NCBI RefSeq assembly: GCF_005280585.1 | Contig: NZ_SZVO01000010.1 | Coordinates: forward strand, 248,001-312,000 | Source of the DNA: Dyadobacter frigoris | Lineage (GTDB): Bacteria > Bacteroidota > Bacteroidia > Cytophagales > Spirosomataceae | DNA: 64,000 nucleotides | Direction: 5' to 3' | Part shown: piece after piece, positions 54,355-63,218 of the stretch | How positions within the stretch are numbered: position 1 is the first letter of the stretch | Layout of the letters: the number at the start of each line of letters is the position of its first letter | The notes under the pieces: model-generated | Database searches by the model: none | What the model saw: the letters and a program-made list of their open reading frames with translations, nothing else | Told to the model about the DNA's origin: nothing | Made by a program: the position numbers and the translations under genes

Positions 54355-54519
54355 TCAATTTAATTTTTCGGAATAAATAATAACCCCAATTGCCCAAAAT
54401 CTTAAAACTGCTGTAACGGCCCAGGCAATCACCCGTTCCACAAAGATGAAAACTGTCCATTCGGCAAGTGTTATACCAAAGACAAAATAAGTTATACAAA
54501 TCACATACCGGAATGGGGT
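54355..54519 (-). other. Coding-like small membrane frame before the ATPase
   Basis: A frame of 54 codons without an ATG (only GTG or weaker) ends 3 bases before the ATPase start. It reads YFVFGITLAEWTVFIFVERV and AWAVTAVLRFWAIGVIIYSE, two hydrophobic helices with normal codon use. It may be the end of a degraded small membrane gene that was translationally coupled to the ATPase. Confidence 0.3.
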
Positions 54520-54980
54520 TTACCACGCTCATCGCGAGAGACAATTCTGAAAATGGTAAAAAAAATACATAAATGCCGAAGCAGGCGAGCCAAATGAAAA
54601 TTTACACAGGCACCACAGATTTCACGATTAACCCTTTCCAAACCTGTGATAATTACAACTTATTCTATGTAATATGTAACCTCACCAAGTGAAGGATGCC
54701 CACCTTTGCGAAGAGCCATAATTTAATTTGTTTCACTAAAAACGCTTAAAGCTGGCCTATTACAGCAAATAGATACCATCACTGCCGCTTATGTTGGTCG
54801 TTTTTACTTTTCAGGAATTGAGATCTTGCAGCCAATGCGCAAGGCTAAAAAAGTCCACCCAACTATCTGGATTTCTCTGCATTATTTCTTTTGTTGTAAA
54901 ACTGCCCTAACTGAACCGTGATGGAACGCTGTAAATGATCAGAATACAAAAAATAAGACATTATTAAAACAAACTTAAAC
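54520..54980. other. Non-coding interval
   Basis: Divergent between the metal ATPase and the first PRC-barrel gene. No gene is supported; promoters for both must lie here but no clear pair was identified. Confidence 0.45.
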
Positions 54981-55751
54981 ATGAAACGAAGCCTCAACAG
55001 TTTAACCGGTTACACCATGCGCGCTACGGATGGCGAAATCGGCAAAGTCAAAGAATTTTATTTTGATGATCAGACATGGACGATCAGATACCTCATCCTG
55101 GAAACAGGCAGCTGGTTTTTCGGGAGGAAAGTGCTCATTTCTCCTGAGGCTCTAACAGGCATCGACTCGGTAAATTGCGCTTTTGATGTCAATATCACCA
55201 AAGAGCAAGTAAAAACCAGCCCCGATATTGATACGGATATGCCCGTGTACCGACAACAGGAAGAGCTGTTGTTTGCGCATTACCCATGGACGAGCTACTG
55301 GGGTGGAGGTTATGGTGGTTTCGCCTCTGGAACCCCGTGGATGATACCCCCCGTGCCCGTTTCTGTTGAACAGACGATAGATACCGAGAAAAATAAAAAT
55401 GAGACCGAGCCGAAGGGCGATACACATCTGAGAAGTACGGCCAAGACATTGGACTTCAAAATACATGCCGAAGATGGCGAGACTGGAACTTTTGCAGACC
55501 TTATTATCGATGATGCCAGTTGGCAGATCAAATTTCTGGTAGTCGATATGAGTGACTGGAAATCAGACAAAAGGGTACTCATTTCACCAGATTCGATCAA
55601 TCAGATTAAGCATAGCACAGAGAATGTCATTATTAACCTGACAGTTGATGAACTCAAAAACAGTCCTGATTATGATCCGACTGAACCTGTAAATGAGGTT
55701 GTAGAGACGAACTTCCGTGATTATTACGGACGATTGGTTTCTACCGAATGA
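54981..55751 (+). CDS. Tandem PRC-barrel protein
   Basis: This 256-residue protein has two PRC-barrel domains. The first, about residues 5-80, begins LTGYTMRATDGEIGKVKEFY and has RYLILETGSWFFGRKVLISP. The second, about 150-235, has DGETGTFADLIID and KFLVVDMSDWKSDKRVLISP. A linker rich in Trp, Gly and Pro joins them. PRC-barrels occur in photosynthetic reaction centre H subunits and in RimM, and stand-alone versions bind RNA or membranes in stress. A paralogue lies at 57643. It is the first gene of a four-gene stress-like cluster. Confidence 0.88.
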   Translation: MKRSLNSLTGYTMRATDGEIGKVKEFYFDDQTWTIRYLILETGSWFFGRKVLISPEALTGIDSVNCAFDVNITKEQVKTSPDIDTDMPVYRQQEELLFAHYPWTSYWGGGYGGFASGTPWMIPPVPVSVEQTIDTEKNKNETEPKGDTHLRSTAKTLDFKIHAEDGETGTFADLIIDDASWQIKFLVVDMSDWKSDKRVLISPDSINQIKHSTENVIINLTVDELKNSPDYDPTEPVNEVVETNFRDYYGRLVSTE

Positions 55752-55946
55752 CCTGATCGCCTTATCCGATAAGCATATCCCGGAAGTCTGTTTTATATCG
55801 ACATGCAGAGGTTTTCTCAATAATTACAGTAAATGGAAATTTGAAATTTTCAATATGCTGTTGCTTTCCGGGATTTGCAAAAGCATTGGCCCGGTTATTT
55901 CAGGGCTAATAGTATTGAAAATGTTTTATGAAAAATTGTAAAAGTT

Positions 55947-57101
55947 ATGAAACTACCCACCAAAGAATTAATTCAGGAATTATCATCCGTCAATATAGGT
56001 CCTTGCTTATCGGTATACATGCCGACACACCGGACGCATCCCGGTAATGGTCAAAATCCTATCCGTTACCAGAATATGCTCAAACGGCTTGAAAGCTCTT
56101 TGTCAGAAAAATATTCGGAGAGCGAAATAAAAGCATACCTGGCACCCTTTGAAAACCTTAAAGACGACCGGGACTTCTGGAACCACAATCTGGAAGGACT
56201 GGCCATTTTCAGCTCCGGAGAAATTTTCGAAACCGTCAGCCTGGCTTTACCTGTGGCCGAGCTACTGGTAGTTGCCGAAAGCTTCCACACGAAGCCTATG
56301 CGCCAGTATCTGCAAACCGAAGACCGGTTTCAGATTCTCGGCCTGACGTTAACGGAAATGCGTTTTTTCGAAGGCAACAGATTTTCAGTATCTGAAATAG
56401 AACTGGGAGAGGATATTCCAAAGACTATCGAAGAAGCCCTTGGAAGTGAACTTACTGAAAAACATACAACTGTGGCATCCTACGGCGGTGTAGGTGGCGA
56501 AAGTGGCAACATGCACCACGGGCATGGCGCTAAAAAGGATGAGACGGATAAGGATTCCGAGCGGTTTTTCAGGATTGTGGCAGAAACTGCTTACGAAAAA
56601 TTTTCGAAGCCTTCCGGTCTTCCTCTAATTCTGGCCGCTCTGCCAGAACATCGCAACCTGTTTAGAAAGGTCAACAAAAATCCATTTTTGCTCACTGACG
56701 GCATTGACCTCAATCCGGACGCATTGTCTGCTGACAGACTGAGAACGATGGCCTGGGAAGTAATGGAGCCAGAGTATGATCAAAGGCTGAAAAACTGGTC
56801 TGACAAGGTGGCCCAGGCCATGGCAGATCAGAAAGGAAGCGATCTGATCGGGGATATTGTGGCGGCTGCCACATCGGGCAGAGTGGAAACGCTGTTGCTG
56901 GAAAAGGACAGGATTATCCCCGGAAAAATCGTGGATGCAGCGAACGGACTTATTGAAACAGGTGCGCTATCAGATCCTGAAACAGATGACCTGCTAGACG
57001 ATATTGGAGAGCTTGTTGAGAAATTTGGTGGAAAGGTTCTTGTGCTACCTGCTGAAAAAATGAACGTGGAATCAGGCGCTGCCGCTATTTTCAGATACTG
57101 A
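55947..57101 (+). CDS. baeRF3-domain protein (release-factor-like)
   Basis: This 384-residue protein begins LPTKELIQELSSVNIGPCLS, followed by VYMPTHRTHPGNGQNPIRY, the standard start of the bacterial archaeo-eukaryotic release factor family 3. A Gly/His-rich loop (YGGVGGESGNMHHGHG) stands near residue 180-195. The C-terminal third has LLLEKDRIIPGKIVDAANGL and DDLLDDIGELVEKFGGKVLV. These proteins resemble eRF1/Pelota and are predicted to act in ribosome rescue or stress, untested in most species. It lies between two PRC-barrel genes and an HPF-like gene. Confidence 0.8.
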   Translation: MKLPTKELIQELSSVNIGPCLSVYMPTHRTHPGNGQNPIRYQNMLKRLESSLSEKYSESEIKAYLAPFENLKDDRDFWNHNLEGLAIFSSGEIFETVSLALPVAELLVVAESFHTKPMRQYLQTEDRFQILGLTLTEMRFFEGNRFSVSEIELGEDIPKTIEEALGSELTEKHTTVASYGGVGGESGNMHHGHGAKKDETDKDSERFFRIVAETAYEKFSKPSGLPLILAALPEHRNLFRKVNKNPFLLTDGIDLNPDALSADRLRTMAWEVMEPEYDQRLKNWSDKVAQAMADQKGSDLIGDIVAAATSGRVETLLLEKDRIIPGKIVDAANGLIETGALSDPETDDLLDDIGELVEKFGGKVLVLPAEKMNVESGAAAIFRY

Positions 57102-57159
57102 CCTCGGTAATTCATTTTCCAGACTCAAAAAAATCAACTCATTAAACAAATTAAGAACC

Positions 57160-57474
57160 ATGACTATTCAGTTTAATACCGATAAAAATATAACAGGCAG
57201 CGAAGAAAAAGCCGCCCCGCTTGTGGAATTCCTAACCAATGATCTCAGTAGGTTCAGTGATCACATTACCCGTTTGGAAGTACATATCTCGGACCAAAAT
57301 GGCAACAAAGATGGCCTGAATGACGTCCGCTGCAAGATTGAGGCAAGGATGGAAGGGAAACAGCCGATAGCAGTAAGCAACGACGCAGATACCAGTTCAA
57401 TGGCTGTAAAAGGTGCAAGCGATAAGCTAAAAAGTGCACTTGAAACAATTGTTGGCCGTGCCAGAAGCTATTGA
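57160..57474 (+). CDS. HPF/RaiA-like ribosome hibernation protein
   Basis: This 104-residue protein has the HPF/RaiA fold: MTIQFNTDKNITGSEEKAAP start, RLEVHISDQNGNKDGLNDVR strand, CKIEARMEGKQPIAVSN strand, and a final helix DKLKSALETIVGRARSY. Short HPF-type proteins bind the decoding site of idle ribosomes. The long-form C-terminal dimerisation domain is absent. It follows the baeRF3 gene and ends at a strong terminator. Confidence 0.8.
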   Translation: MTIQFNTDKNITGSEEKAAPLVEFLTNDLSRFSDHITRLEVHISDQNGNKDGLNDVRCKIEARMEGKQPIAVSNDADTSSMAVKGASDKLKSALETIVGRARSY

Positions 57475-57485
57475 AAGGAAATATT

Positions 57486-57522
57486 ATCCCCGGGTGTGGC
57501 ATAGACGCCCGGGGATTTTTTT
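57486..57522 (+). terminator. Strong intrinsic terminator
   Basis: ATCCCCGGG at 57486-57494 pairs with CCCGGGGAT at 57508-57516 and seven Ts follow. It lies 12 bases after the HPF-like stop and ends the first PRC-baeRF3-HPF transcript. Confidence 0.9.
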
Positions 57523-57642
57523 GAAAACATAATTATCGAATGCCTGACCATTGAAAATATGGAATCCTGTACCTAAGCATCCACAGGATATTTCGCTGTC
57601 TGGCTGATTAAAAATGAAGTAAATTTTAAATTAATATTTAAT

Positions 57643-58404
57643 ATGAAACGGAGTATAAAGAGTTTGGTCGGATTTACGATGGGCGCCATTGACGGTGAAA
57701 TAGGAAAAGTGAAAGAATTCTACTTTGATGATAACACCTGGACGATCCGTTACCTAATTATTGAAACCGGCAGCTGGCTTTTCGGCCGTAAAGTGCTTAT
57801 TTCCCCTCAGGCAGTATTAACCTCTGATTGGGAAAATAAAGTTTTTCTTGTAAACCTTACAAAAGAACAAATTAAAAACAGCCCCGAGATTGATACTGAA
57901 AAGCCTGTCTCGCGCCAACAAGAACTAGAACTTTACGCGCACTATCCCTGGACAGGCTATTGGGGTGGGGGAATTTGGGCTGGTGGCATGGGTACTTCCG
58001 GAATGATGATGTCACCCTCTTTGCCTCTGGAAACAGCAGTTCACGAAAAACTTCACAGCGAAGAAGCAATTAATCCGCATCTGCGCAGTACAGATCATGT
58101 TACTGGTTACAACATAAAAGCCATCGATGGCGAAGTTGGCGATGTAGAAGACTTTGTAATTGATGAAGGCACATGGAAACTTGCATTTATGGTGGTCGAT
58201 ACGGGAAATTGGTTTCCAGGAAAAAAGGTACTTATATCGCCAAATTGGATAAAAGATATACAATGGGATACTTCGGATGTGATGGTGAACGCATCGGTTA
58301 AGCAGATAAAAGACAGCCCCGAATATGATGCAGATACCTACCTGAGTGATGATTATGAGACTAACCTTCACACTTATTATGGCGGTTTTATTTCACAAGA
58401 ATAG
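57643..58404 (+). CDS. Tandem PRC-barrel protein, paralogue
   Basis: This 253-residue paralogue of the gene at 54981 has both PRC-barrel domains and the same Trp/Gly-rich linker (HYPWTGYWGGGIWAGGMG). The first domain is the most conserved part (LVGFTMGAIDGEIGKVKEFY, FGRKVLISP), and the second has GYNIKAIDGEVGDVEDFV and a DTGNWFPGKKVLISP stretch. It is transcribed separately, between two terminators. Confidence 0.88.
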   Translation: MKRSIKSLVGFTMGAIDGEIGKVKEFYFDDNTWTIRYLIIETGSWLFGRKVLISPQAVLTSDWENKVFLVNLTKEQIKNSPEIDTEKPVSRQQELELYAHYPWTGYWGGGIWAGGMGTSGMMMSPSLPLETAVHEKLHSEEAINPHLRSTDHVTGYNIKAIDGEVGDVEDFVIDEGTWKLAFMVVDTGNWFPGKKVLISPNWIKDIQWDTSDVMVNASVKQIKDSPEYDADTYLSDDYETNLHTYYGGFISQE

Positions 58405-58406
58405 TA

Positions 58407-58458
58407 AGCAAAACATGAAAATGTCAAACAAATTACTTGTTCATGTTTTGCTCTTTTT
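58407..58458 (+). terminator. Long-stem terminator of the second PRC-barrel gene
   Basis: A perfect 13-bp inverted repeat (58407-58419 with 58440-58452) is followed by CTTTTT, three bases after the stop codon of the gene. Confidence 0.8.
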
Positions 58459-58598
58459 GGAGCTGGTTACTGCTTGACAAGGTAATATGGATTTGTAGGA
58501 CAGAATCGTCCGATCTACGGTAATGAAGGCGCGCATCAGTGGGTACAAAGATCAATTCAGTATCCTTTTTAGCAACTTTCCTTTAATCTGACAAGCAT

Positions 58599-59408
58599 TT
58601 ATTGTTCAAGAACAGCATTTAGCTCCGCCCCTAAAAGTACGACGGTCGCTGAATATTGAAAAAACACCAGTGTAATAATTACTCCGCCAATACTGCCATA
58701 GGCCAGGTCAAAATTTGCAAAATATCCGAGATAAACTGAAAACAACTGCGCAAGCGCCAGCCATAAGATCGTGGCGAAGATGGCGCCCGCAGACACTTTT
58801 CGCCAGTTTTTGTTGTGATTGGGCAGTATCCGATACATAATAGAAAAAATCAACGCCAATAAAATAAATGCCAAAGGGAAGCGCAGGATGTTTATCAGCT
58901 TAAACCAATTCATCGAAAGGGAAATATATTTTGATATAAAATCCGTAAGGAGAGGCCAGATAATAACCATCACGGCCAGTACAACAAAAGTGATTGCACT
59001 GCATATAACAACTACAATGCTTTGTAAGCGTCTTTTCCACAATGGTCGCATTTCTTGAATTGCATACACGCGGTTCAGGCCGATACGTAACCCCTCAATA
59101 CCAGAAGAAGATATCCATAACGTTCCGAGCCCGCCCAGTGTGAACAGGCCGGAAGAGCGATTTGCTAATATATTGTTGATCACAGGAGTAACAGTATCCA
59201 CGATCCTCGGCGGTATATAGCTGAAAGCATAGTTGATAAGCATTTGAGATGCGTCCGCTTTGCCGAACAAACTGGCAGTGGCCATTATAAAAATAATAAA
59301 AGGAAAAAATGCGAGCAGGGAAGAGTAAGCAGCATAACCTCCAAAAATCAGGATATCATCGTCGATTGCACCGGAAAATGTCTTAAGAACAATTTTCTTT
59401 AATTTCAT
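58599..59408 (-). CDS. YihY/RBN family membrane protein
   Basis: Starting at MKLKKIVLKTF gives 269 residues with six predicted membrane helices, FGGYAAYSSLLAFFPFIIFI in the first, ISSSGIEGLRIGLNRVYAI in the middle and GSIGGVIITLVFFQYSATVV near the end. This matches the YihY/BrkB family. Despite the old name ribonuclease BN, members are membrane proteins of unsettled role. It is encoded downstream of the ATPase gamma gene on the same strand. Confidence 0.85.
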   Translation of the reverse strand: MKLKKIVLKTFSGAIDDDILIFGGYAAYSSLLAFFPFIIFIMATASLFGKADASQMLINYAFSYIPPRIVDTVTPVINNILANRSSGLFTLGGLGTLWISSSGIEGLRIGLNRVYAIQEMRPLWKRRLQSIVVVICSAITFVVLAVMVIIWPLLTDFISKYISLSMNWFKLINILRFPLAFILLALIFSIMYRILPNHNKNWRKVSAGAIFATILWLALAQLFSVYLGYFANFDLAYGSIGGVIITLVFFQYSATVVLLGAELNAVLEQ

Positions 59409-59631
59409 ATTGCTGAAAATAATACATTGTACTACCTGTATGCAGCACAAAAAAAACCTGTGCGCCAGATCAAAGAGCAGAAGCTAAAATTCCTATACCA
59501 TTATCGACGGTTAATCAACTGACTACCGTAGAAACTGATTTTTATCGCGTAGAAAATGTCGGCAAACTAACAGTTCCAGCGGTTGAAGGAGACCAGCTGA
59601 TAAATAAAATAAGAAAACGCCAATCCTATTC

Positions 59632-60516
59632 CTAATCTTTCAACGCTTCGAATCCGGATACGACATCAAAAAGTTCTTCATCAATAGAGCTTTGCCGAAG
59701 GCGATTAAATTTAAATCCCAGGTCAACAACCAATTCCTGAATACTCTTTTCTGCACGCTGCATCGCTTGCAGCCGGCTTGCATTTTCGCTGGCCAGTGAT
59801 TCGGCACACGCTTTGAATATAGATATAAATAAATACTCCCGAATAAGTGCTGACAATGTTCTCTTCGGATCGCCCACGACCTGCGGCAGATTGTTTGACG
59901 GCCATTTTGTTTTTGTAAAACCGTCGAGCCAATTTTCATCCAGTGGCAATATCTTTTGAACCACGGGGGTATAACCGTAATCCGATTTGGGCTGGTTGTG
60001 AAAAATGTAAACTTCGGGGTTTTCAAATTCAGCGGAGTCCTGATGAATTTTGATCAAAATCTCCCCTACCAGCGGCGAGATCAATTGAACCGAACCCGGA
60101 ACCAAAAATAGCTTCTTCGGCTCCAAATCTGCATCGGATAAAAGTAACCCGACACGTTCCCCAATGGCCCATACTTTTTTTTCTCCGGGTAATTCGTTCA
60201 GCTTATTTGAAACAAAACCTGTCAGGGAATCATTGAACTGACCGACCAGGCCCTGATCCGATCCAAAGACGATGGCAATGATTGGCTTCGGAGTCTTTTT
60301 TGGCGGCAATTTAGGAATTGTAGATCTGTCTGGTCTGTTATTGCCAAGATAGGCTGCAATTCCCAAAACAACATTGTCGCTGTAATCTTTCAGTGAACTC
60401 AGTGCCGTTTCATACTGTCCAATATTGGACGCAGCCATGGCTTTCATCGTTCTGACGACAGATTTGAGATCCGCTGCGCCGTCAGCTTTCCTTCGAAGAC
60501 TTTCCAGTGTATCCAT
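59632..60516 (-). CDS. atpG: Alternative F1Fo ATPase gamma subunit
   Basis: This 294-residue protein has the gamma-subunit ends: LRRKADGAADLKSVVRTMKA and MAASNIGQYETALSSL at the N-terminus, AIVFGSDQGLVGQFN in the middle, and ENASRLQAMQRAEKSIQEL and LRQSSIDEELFDVVSGFEAL at the C-terminus. It forms the rotating stalk. Its ATG overlaps the alpha stop by one base. It is the last gene of the N-ATPase operon within the window. Confidence 0.85.
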   Translation of the reverse strand: MDTLESLRRKADGAADLKSVVRTMKAMAASNIGQYETALSSLKDYSDNVVLGIAAYLGNNRPDRSTIPKLPPKKTPKPIIAIVFGSDQGLVGQFNDSLTGFVSNKLNELPGEKKVWAIGERVGLLLSDADLEPKKLFLVPGSVQLISPLVGEILIKIHQDSAEFENPEVYIFHNQPKSDYGYTPVVQKILPLDENWLDGFTKTKWPSNNLPQVVGDPKRTLSALIREYLFISIFKACAESLASENASRLQAMQRAEKSIQELVVDLGFKFNRLRQSSIDEELFDVVSGFEALKD

Positions 60517-62063
60517 TAGCCTTTCGTTTTGGTTTGCTCGGGTTGATCCCGAAAAGTGCCAAGCACATCTTCGGCGATATCCAGAATTGCCTGACGATCC
60601 TGATCCGATTGTTTTTCGTCTGAGAACAAACGTTTCAGCGTATCATCCGGAATTTTATCGACGCTTTCAACCAGCGCATTCTGAGCTTCCTGCATTTTAT
60701 CCTCAGGCACCGTATCCAAAAGACCAGCGGTCAGCGTCAATAGCACAATGAACTGCTCAGGAACAGACATCGGTTTGAGCTCTTGTTGTTTAAGACAGAT
60801 ACGTATGCGTTTACCATGTTCAATGATCTTTTTGGTATTGTCATCCATCCGGGTTCCAAATCGGGAAAACGTTTCCAGTTCCTCAAACTGCGCATATTCA
60901 AGTTTCAGATTGGCAATGGACCGATACGTCCGTAGCTGAGCCGCACCACCCACACGGGATACCGATTTGCCCACATCAACGGCTGGTAATATGCCCAGTT
61001 CAAATAGTTTTGGAGAAAGATATATTTGTCCGTCCGTAATTGAGATTAGATTCGTTGGGATATAGGCTGAAATATTCTGGGCCTCTGTCTCGATAATCGG
61101 CAATGCAGTGAGTGAGCCGCCTCCCAATTTTTCATCAAGACGTGTAGAGCGTTCCAGAAGTTTGGAATGAATATAGAAAATATCTCCCGGGAAAGCTTCC
61201 CTTCCGGGCGGCCTGCGGAGTAAGAGAGATAACTCGCGATACGCTCTGGCATGGTTGGTCAGATCATCATAAACGACCAGCACATCCCGCCCCTTTTCCA
61301 TAAAATATTCAGCAATGGAGGTGGCGGCATATGGACAAATATATTTGAGCCCGGGTGCGTTATTACCTTCTGTAACCACCATTACGGTATAATCCATGGC
61401 CCCCTTCTCCGCCAGGTTTGCACGTACTTTTGCCACAGATGATGCCCGCTGGCCGACGGCACAATAAATGCAGATCACATTTTTATCCCGCTGATTCAGA
61501 ATGGCATCGATGGCAATGGCCGTTTTCCCGGTCTGCCGGTCGCCCAGGATTAGCTCACGCTGCCCACGCCCAATCGGAATCAAGGCGTCGATTACTTTGA
61601 TGCCTGTTTGCAGAGGCACACTCACGGCGCGCCGGTCCATAATTGCAGGCGAGGGCCGTTCTATGGGCAACCGATCGCTGAAAACGATCTCCCCTTTTCC
61701 GTCCACAGCTTCCCCGAGCGGATTGATCACCCTTCCTATCAAAGCATCTCCAACGGGTATATCAGTTACTCTTCCAGTCCTTTCGACCTGATCTCCTACA
61801 TTCAGCAACGAGTCCTCGCCAAGCAAAATGACGCCTATTTCTTCTGCATCCAGATTGTAGGCAATTCCGAAAAGGCCGTTTGGGAATTTTAGTAACTCCT
61901 CAAATCCTGCACCAGGCAGGCCGATTACTTTGACAATACCGGTCGAAACGCTGGTGATCACACCCGTTTCTTTGAGTGATAAAGCGAAGTTATATTTCTC
62001 CCTGCTCTTTTCAAGCAACTCAAAAGCATCATCGACCGCCTTACCCGCCTGGCTTGAAAACAT
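60516..62063 (-). CDS. atpA: Alternative F1Fo ATPase alpha subunit
   Basis: This 515-residue protein has P-loop GDRQTGKT at 174-181, the preceding LQTGIKVIDALIPIGRGQRE, VVYDDLTNHARAYRELSLLL and LPAVDVGKSVSRVGG, all standard for alpha subunits. Alpha binds ATP without turning it over and supports the catalytic beta. It stands between the b-subunit gene (84 bases away) and gamma, the order of N-ATPase operons. Confidence 0.93.
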   Translation of the reverse strand: MFSSQAGKAVDDAFELLEKSREKYNFALSLKETGVITSVSTGIVKVIGLPGAGFEELLKFPNGLFGIAYNLDAEEIGVILLGEDSLLNVGDQVERTGRVTDIPVGDALIGRVINPLGEAVDGKGEIVFSDRLPIERPSPAIMDRRAVSVPLQTGIKVIDALIPIGRGQRELILGDRQTGKTAIAIDAILNQRDKNVICIYCAVGQRASSVAKVRANLAEKGAMDYTVMVVTEGNNAPGLKYICPYAATSIAEYFMEKGRDVLVVYDDLTNHARAYRELSLLLRRPPGREAFPGDIFYIHSKLLERSTRLDEKLGGGSLTALPIIETEAQNISAYIPTNLISITDGQIYLSPKLFELGILPAVDVGKSVSRVGGAAQLRTYRSIANLKLEYAQFEELETFSRFGTRMDDNTKKIIEHGKRIRICLKQQELKPMSVPEQFIVLLTLTAGLLDTVPEDKMQEAQNALVESVDKIPDDTLKRLFSDEKQSDQDRQAILDIAEDVLGTFRDQPEQTKTKG

Positions 62064-62147
62064 ATTGTTTTATTTAAGTATTGAATAGATAAGGATTTTA
62101 CTACAATTGAAAGAAACCTCTCAAATGCAGTGAAACCCTCAGCGTTA

Positions 62148-62930
62148 TTATTTCTCTTCAACAACAGGTTCAGCGTTTTGCTTCGCGGTTTCGGATACCC
62201 CGTCTTTCAATGCATCGAGATAGGCAGAGACCGTCCAGGCCAATTTATAGCCATTCAGTGAAAGCTCAACACCGCTGATAATTTGCGGCAAAACCTTAAA
62301 ATCATAAACTCCCGAAACGCCAAGCATCTTATCAACCTCGCTTCGGATTTGGGTCTGTAACCCTGAAGATATTTCAAAAGCGGTAGCAACGAGGACATGA
62401 TCTGAGTCCGACTTGAAGGCCTGCGTAAACCGCTTGATTTCTTCCGGTTTCATGGCACGTAACTTTTCCAGGAATACGGCTGTGGTCTGCTCTTCCAAAC
62501 TGACGGACGCCAAATCTGTCAGCGTCTTCCGGGAAATCTGCAAAACCTCCCTCTGGGTCTTCTCTGCAATTGTTTTGACCATATCGTCCTGCATTTTGAG
62601 CAGGGACTTTTTATGTTCTTCTCGGGCAACCCCAGCCTCTTTCCCGACCTGATCCATCTGCTTTTTACGCTCGGCTTTTACTGCATCAACAGACTCTTTT
62701 ACGCGCTGTTCTTTTTGTTCGTCAAAGGTTTTATTCTTTTCGACAAACAGTTCCTTTTCTTTTTTTGCATCACTTTTCCCGTTCTCCGCATCCTGGATCT
62801 GACCAACGATTTTTTTCTCACGATCGTCTATCGCACTCAGGATGGGTTTGTACAGAAAGCGCCTAAGGAGCCATACCAGAATAAAAAAATTAATAATCTG
62901 GGCTATTACCGTGAACCAGTCAATTTGCAT
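62148..62930 (-). CDS. atpF: Alternative F1Fo ATPase b subunit, delta-like C-terminus
   Basis: This 260-residue protein has one N-terminal membrane helix (FTVIAQIINFFILVWLL), a long charged coiled coil (about 35-150) and a C-terminal part resembling the delta/OSCP subunit (VLVATAFEISSGLQTQIRSE, ISGVELSLNGYKLAWTVSAY). It is longer than an ordinary b subunit of about 160 residues, which fits N-ATPases, where no separate delta gene exists. Peripheral stalk. Confidence 0.88.
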   Translation of the reverse strand: MQIDWFTVIAQIINFFILVWLLRRFLYKPILSAIDDREKKIVGQIQDAENGKSDAKKEKELFVEKNKTFDEQKEQRVKESVDAVKAERKKQMDQVGKEAGVAREEHKKSLLKMQDDMVKTIAEKTQREVLQISRKTLTDLASVSLEEQTTAVFLEKLRAMKPEEIKRFTQAFKSDSDHVLVATAFEISSGLQTQIRSEVDKMLGVSGVYDFKVLPQIISGVELSLNGYKLAWTVSAYLDALKDGVSETAKQNAEPVVEEK

Positions 62931-62936
62931 AGTTGC

Positions 62937-63206
62937 CTATTTTAGAATAATGTGATTCCAGAAAGGATTGGCAAAAATCAGAATCATGGATACCACGAAA
63001 CAATAAATGGCCGTAGATTCTATCATGGCCAGCCCCACAAACAGAGTTCTGGTGATGACAGGGGCGGCATCTGGCTGCTGCGCAATAGAGGTCAGGGCGG
63101 TCGCGACCGATTTCCCCTCCCCCAGGGCCGGGAACATACAGCCAATACTGGTTGTAAATCCCGCCATAATGATCGAAACCATTGCAATAATTGTAACACT
63201 ATCCAT
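62937..63206 (-). CDS. atpE: Alternative F1Fo ATPase c subunit, Na+-type motif
   Basis: This 89-residue, two-helix hairpin has Glu30 (GEGK) in helix 1 and MIESTAIYCF (E63, S64, T65, Y68) in helix 2. The E-S-T-x-I-Y pattern is that of Na+-binding c subunits such as Ilyobacter tartaricus, and the helix-1 Glu replaces its Gln. The family and the motif favour Na+ coupling, not proven. It forms the membrane ring. Confidence 0.9.
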   Translation of the reverse strand: MDSVTIIAMVSIIMAGFTTSIGCMFPALGEGKSVATALTSIAQQPDAAPVITRTLFVGLAMIESTAIYCFVVSMILIFANPFWNHIILK

Positions 63207-63218
63207 TTTTATAACTAT

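Noticed and set aside
55717..55941. 74-codon plus-strand frame between PRC-barrel and baeRF3
   Set aside because: Starts inside the PRC-barrel gene in another frame and shows no family; the hydrophobic end may be chance.
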